Below are positions 61,350 through 64,000 of a DNA stretch of 64,000 nt, piece by piece. Each line of letters opens with the position of its first letter. Within the stretch, counting starts at the first letter, position 1. Made by a program: the position numbers and the translations under genes. The notes under the pieces are model-generated. The model saw nothing but the letters and a program-made list of their open reading frames with translations. It had not been told where the DNA came from and made no database searches. The stretch comes from Mycolicibacterium wolinskyi (lineage in GTDB: Bacteria; Actinomycetota; Actinomycetes; Mycobacteriales; Mycobacteriaceae): positions 62,001 to 126,000 of the forward strand of contig NZ_LQQA01000008.1 of the NCBI RefSeq assembly GCF_002101965.1, written 5' to 3'.

Positions 61350-63637
61350 CGATGGGCTTCACCAAGTCCCAGGTCCAGAACATGGACCCGAACGTGATCG
61401 GCAACATCGCCAAGGGCTGGGACGATCTCGGTACGAAGATCGAGCAGAAGTTCGACTCCTATGTGAACAAGGTCAAGAACACCGCCGACGGCGGCTACTG
61501 GGAGGGCAAGGCGGCGGAGGCCGCCCAGACCCGGGCCGACGCCGACCGCAAGGTCGCGGTGGGTCTGGTCGACGAGGTGCAGTCGGCGGCGAACACCGCG
61601 CGTGGGGTGCGCGACAACATCGTCACCGCGCGGACCAACGTGCTGAACAAGGTCTCGGCGATCTCGGGTGAGCAGTTTCTGGTGCACGACGACTGGTCGC
61701 TGACCGACCCGTCGGGCATCCAGGACACCGGACAGCGGGCCGCCCGGATGCGCCTGCTGGCCGGCGAACTCAAAACCCTCGTCGACGCCCTCGTCACCGC
61801 CGACGACAACGGCGCGACCACGATCAACAACCTCGCCTCCGGGCTGATCGCCAAGTTCACCGATCCCGCATCGCTGAGCGGTCAGCAGGGAACCTCCGAC
61901 GGCAGCGCGATATTCGACGGGAACATCCCGCCGGATGTGTTGCAACGTTTGATCGAGGCCGGCTCGCTGACGCCGGATCAGCTCGCCGCGCTCCAGTCCG
62001 GCCAGCCGGTCGAGATCTCGGCATCGCAGATGGAATACATCAACGCGATGATGCGCTCGCTCGACGGGAAGACGCCGGAAGAGATCGAAGAGATGCTCAA
62101 GGGTCTTCCGCCGGAAGCCCGTACCGGCCTGGCCAACATGTTCCAGATCGCGTCCAACGGCCGCGTCACCGCGACCGTCGAGGGCAACTACGACGTCCCG
62201 ACCAATGGCGGTTTCAACCTGCTGCCGCAGAAGATGCGGGATTCCCTCACGCGCAGTGACCTCGTGGAGAACGGTACGTTCACTGCGGGCGCCAGCACGG
62301 GATTCCCGGTCGTGTACGACACCATCAATGTCAATGGCGTCGGCACCAACCAGGCGATCGCGCGGATCGCCGGAATGAGCGACTCGAACATGCGGGCCGG
62401 ATCCGACCTCGACCACAAAGTGCTCGACGTCGCGGGCAAGTACCTCGACGCACAGGTGCGCGCCGAAACGGGCGGCGACCAGATGATGTTCTCGATCGAC
62501 GACCGCGGTGCCGATCCGAAGGAAGTCCAGATCACCGAGCCGATGTTCGGCGCGGTGGCCGACGACGAATTCGCCGTCGCCGCCGCGGTCACCAACCCCG
62601 ACACCGGTGAGAAGTTGATCGGCAACATCTTCCAGCACGAGTGGCAGGACGACGGCAAGACCGTGTCGGCGCTGTTCGACACGTCCGCCGGTGACGCGGT
62701 GACGACGCCGGGAGATCCGGTCGACGCGAAAAACGCCGAACTGCACGGCGATATCGCCGAGGCGACGGCGGACTACATGTCCGAGCACAAGGCCGACCTG
62801 CTGCGGGTCCCCGGCTATGAGGACAAGATCTCGGCCGGCCAGCTGAACCCGGAACTCATGCGAAGCCTCGCCGACGACCTCGCGCCGTACTACAGCACCT
62901 TCGCCGGTGCCGAGACCATCCCCGGGGTCGACAACTTCGACGAGAAGAGCCAACTCGCCGACATGTACGCCGTACTTGCCAGCGATCCCGAGGCCGGGGC
63001 CAAGGCCGCGACGCACACCTACGCGCAGGAGAACGCGTTGGCCGCCGAGTACGGCAGCGGTGAGGCCGCGAGCACCTACGCCCAGATCGCAGGGCAGATG
63101 CACAGCGCGCTCGTCGACGGCACCGCCGATGCCAAGGCGTCGATGGACCGCAACGACATCTACAACGCGCAGTACGAGTACGCGCTCAACTCCGCGAATT
63201 TCGACACCGCGAAGTCGGTGGCGACCACCGCGTTCGACGCGGCCGGGATCAAGCCCGGCAAGTGGGCTGTCGACATCATCGCCCCACACGCCAAGCTCGA
63301 GCTGATGGGCATCGTCGATCAGCAGGCCGCGATGGATCCGAACAACGGCAGGCCCAACGACGTCGCAACGGGTCAGGTCGATTCCGACGTCACCGTGCAG
63401 AACATGCTCAACGGGCTGCAGACGGAGGACCCGTCGGTCATCGACGACCCGGCCTTCGCGGATCTACGTGAAACAGACGCCAACGGTGAGGTACGCCTCG
63501 TAGTCAACGGGCTCGACGATCAGCAGGCAGTCAAGGAGCGGCTGCGCGACCACTACGGCATCGACATCACCGAGTGGGAGAACGAGTACGACCGCGGTGC
63601 ACGGGCCGGCCAGATCCAGACACCATCAGGGAATTGA
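61346..63637 (+). CDS. 763-residue WxG-containing putative ESX effector
   Basis: 763 residues from ATG 61346 (ATG 61352 is an alternative). The N-terminal 100 residues form a helical hairpin with WEG (52-54), as in WXG/LXG-headed secreted proteins. The middle has acidic helical stretches (TPEEIEEMLKGLPPEARTGLANM) and the C-terminal half (about 350-720) is acidic and rich in Ala/Asp, with repeated helix pairs of TPR-like look. No signal peptide, transmembrane helix or known toxin motif. Resembles the Rv0026-type family by memory only. Probably exported with its small partner. Confidence 0.6.
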   Translation: MTMGFTKSQVQNMDPNVIGNIAKGWDDLGTKIEQKFDSYVNKVKNTADGGYWEGKAAEAAQTRADADRKVAVGLVDEVQSAANTARGVRDNIVTARTNVLNKVSAISGEQFLVHDDWSLTDPSGIQDTGQRAARMRLLAGELKTLVDALVTADDNGATTINNLASGLIAKFTDPASLSGQQGTSDGSAIFDGNIPPDVLQRLIEAGSLTPDQLAALQSGQPVEISASQMEYINAMMRSLDGKTPEEIEEMLKGLPPEARTGLANMFQIASNGRVTATVEGNYDVPTNGGFNLLPQKMRDSLTRSDLVENGTFTAGASTGFPVVYDTINVNGVGTNQAIARIAGMSDSNMRAGSDLDHKVLDVAGKYLDAQVRAETGGDQMMFSIDDRGADPKEVQITEPMFGAVADDEFAVAAAVTNPDTGEKLIGNIFQHEWQDDGKTVSALFDTSAGDAVTTPGDPVDAKNAELHGDIAEATADYMSEHKADLLRVPGYEDKISAGQLNPELMRSLADDLAPYYSTFAGAETIPGVDNFDEKSQLADMYAVLASDPEAGAKAATHTYAQENALAAEYGSGEAASTYAQIAGQMHSALVDGTADAKASMDRNDIYNAQYEYALNSANFDTAKSVATTAFDAAGIKPGKWAVDIIAPHAKLELMGIVDQQAAMDPNNGRPNDVATGQVDSDVTVQNMLNGLQTEDPSVIDDPAFADLRETDANGEVRLVVNGLDDQQAVKERLRDHYGIDITEWENEYDRGARAGQIQTPSGN

Positions 63638-64000
63638 TGCGCCTGCGGGTTATCGCCGCGGCTCTGCTGGTTGGCGGCTGTACGACCCCACAACCGTCCG
63701 CTCCCCCGCCTGCGCCGGTCGATCCGCGGGCACTGTCGCATTTCACGATCGTGTGGAGTGATCCGGCCGGGCTGGATCTGCTGTCCGCCGAAGGCACGTA
63801 TCTGCGGGCCAGCGTCGAGTCGTTGCGGCTCGCGGCGGCGAACAGCAACCGCGACGCCGCCTACCCGGGATTCTGGGAGACGCTGACCGGGCCCGCCAAG
63901 GACTATGCCGAGAGCTTCTTCGCCCTCGGACCCGACGATGCCCTGCACGGGGTCAATCGCTTCGAAGTGATCGGGGTCGTCGACCATGAGGACCGGCTCA
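63637..64000 (+). CDS. putative lipoprotein, truncated by window end
   Basis: 121 codons are visible from ATG 63637, whose ATG overlaps the previous TGA (TGATG). The N-terminus MRLRVIAAALLVGGC is a lipoprotein signal with lipobox VGGC; mature Cys15 would be lipidated. The visible mature part begins Pro-rich, then ALSHFTIVWSDPAGLDLL. It is translationally coupled to the putative effector gene and may be its surface-bound immunity or partner protein; this is inference. Confidence 0.7.
   Translation, partial: MRLRVIAAALLVGGCTTPQPSAPPPAPVDPRALSHFTIVWSDPAGLDLLSAEGTYLRASVESLRLAAANSNRDAAYPGFWETLTGPAKDYAESFFALGPDDALHGVNRFEVIGVVDHEDRL

Noticed and set aside
63460..63480. parS-like CTACGTGAAAC in the 763-residue gene
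   Set aside because: Only half of the palindrome matches; not a ParB site.
38260..64000. Assignment of the locus to ESX-4
   Set aside because: EccA, EccE, EspG, PE and PPE are present, all absent from ESX-4.

Overview
The window is high-GC actinobacterial DNA, and both gene content and order match a rapidly growing mycobacterium (Mycolicibacterium, of the M. smegmatis kind). Evidence is the chain pcnA, mutT4, DUF6049 gene, murJ-pseudokinase, sigM-rsmA, trxB2-trxC, cwlM, parB, parA, rsmG, khpB, yidC, yidD, rnpA, rpmH, dnaA, dnaN, gnd, recF, dciA, gyrB, the presence of gnd between dnaN and recF, and a glucosylglycerate hydrolase. The species cannot be fixed from the sequence alone. The chromosomal origin lies inside the window (about 31.6-31.9 kb).

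Layout. (1) 1-9.6 kb: end of a MarR-type regulator, glucosylglycerate hydrolase, an SDR oxidoreductase, leuS, the secreted MTC28/LpqN-type antigen, a small membrane protein, YqgE, an MFS transporter and a mycothiol/DinB-type protein; this is the Rv0036c-Rv0042c neighbourhood of M. tuberculosis. (2) 9.6-24 kb: a Ca-binding-repeat protein, pcnA, then the envelope operon mutT4 / DUF6049 protein / MurJ, the SigM-RsmA sigma/anti-sigma pair, thioredoxin reductase and thioredoxin behind a SigH-like promoter, CwlM, and a Rv3916c-like protein. (3) 24-38 kb: segregation and replication core. parB, parA, rsmG, khpB, yidC, yidD, rnpA and rpmH run leftwards. dnaA, oriC, dnaN, gnd, recF, dciA and gyrB run rightwards. 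Two perfect parS sites sit inside the parA and rsmG reading frames.

(4) 38.2-64 kb: a complete type VII secretion (ESX) locus begins directly after gyrB, where mycobacteria normally carry gyrA; gyrA is not in the window. It encodes eccE, eccB, two different EccD proteins, a single-chain three-ATPase EccC, mycosin, EccA, EspG, an Esx pair, a PE/PPE pair, EspC/EspA-like substrates, EspD/EspL-like chaperones, two MinD-like (EspI-type) ATPases flanking EccA, and a distal module of a 105-aa protein, a 763-aa WxG protein and a lipoprotein cut by the window end. The core genes alternate strand, which is unusual. Presence of EccA, EccE, EspG and PE/PPE argues against a plain ESX-4. The closest known arrangement is ESX-2/ESX-1-like, but the type needs a phylogeny.

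How it works together: the left two thirds couple replication initiation, origin segregation, membrane-protein insertion and cell-wall precursor export (MurJ/CwlM). The right third is a self-contained secretion apparatus with its own substrates, chaperones and protease. The most interesting points are the ESX island in the gyrB-gyrA interval, the paired divergent EccDs, the duplicated MinD ATPases, and the loss of the tyrosine of the YxxxD/E secretion motif in three predicted substrates at once.
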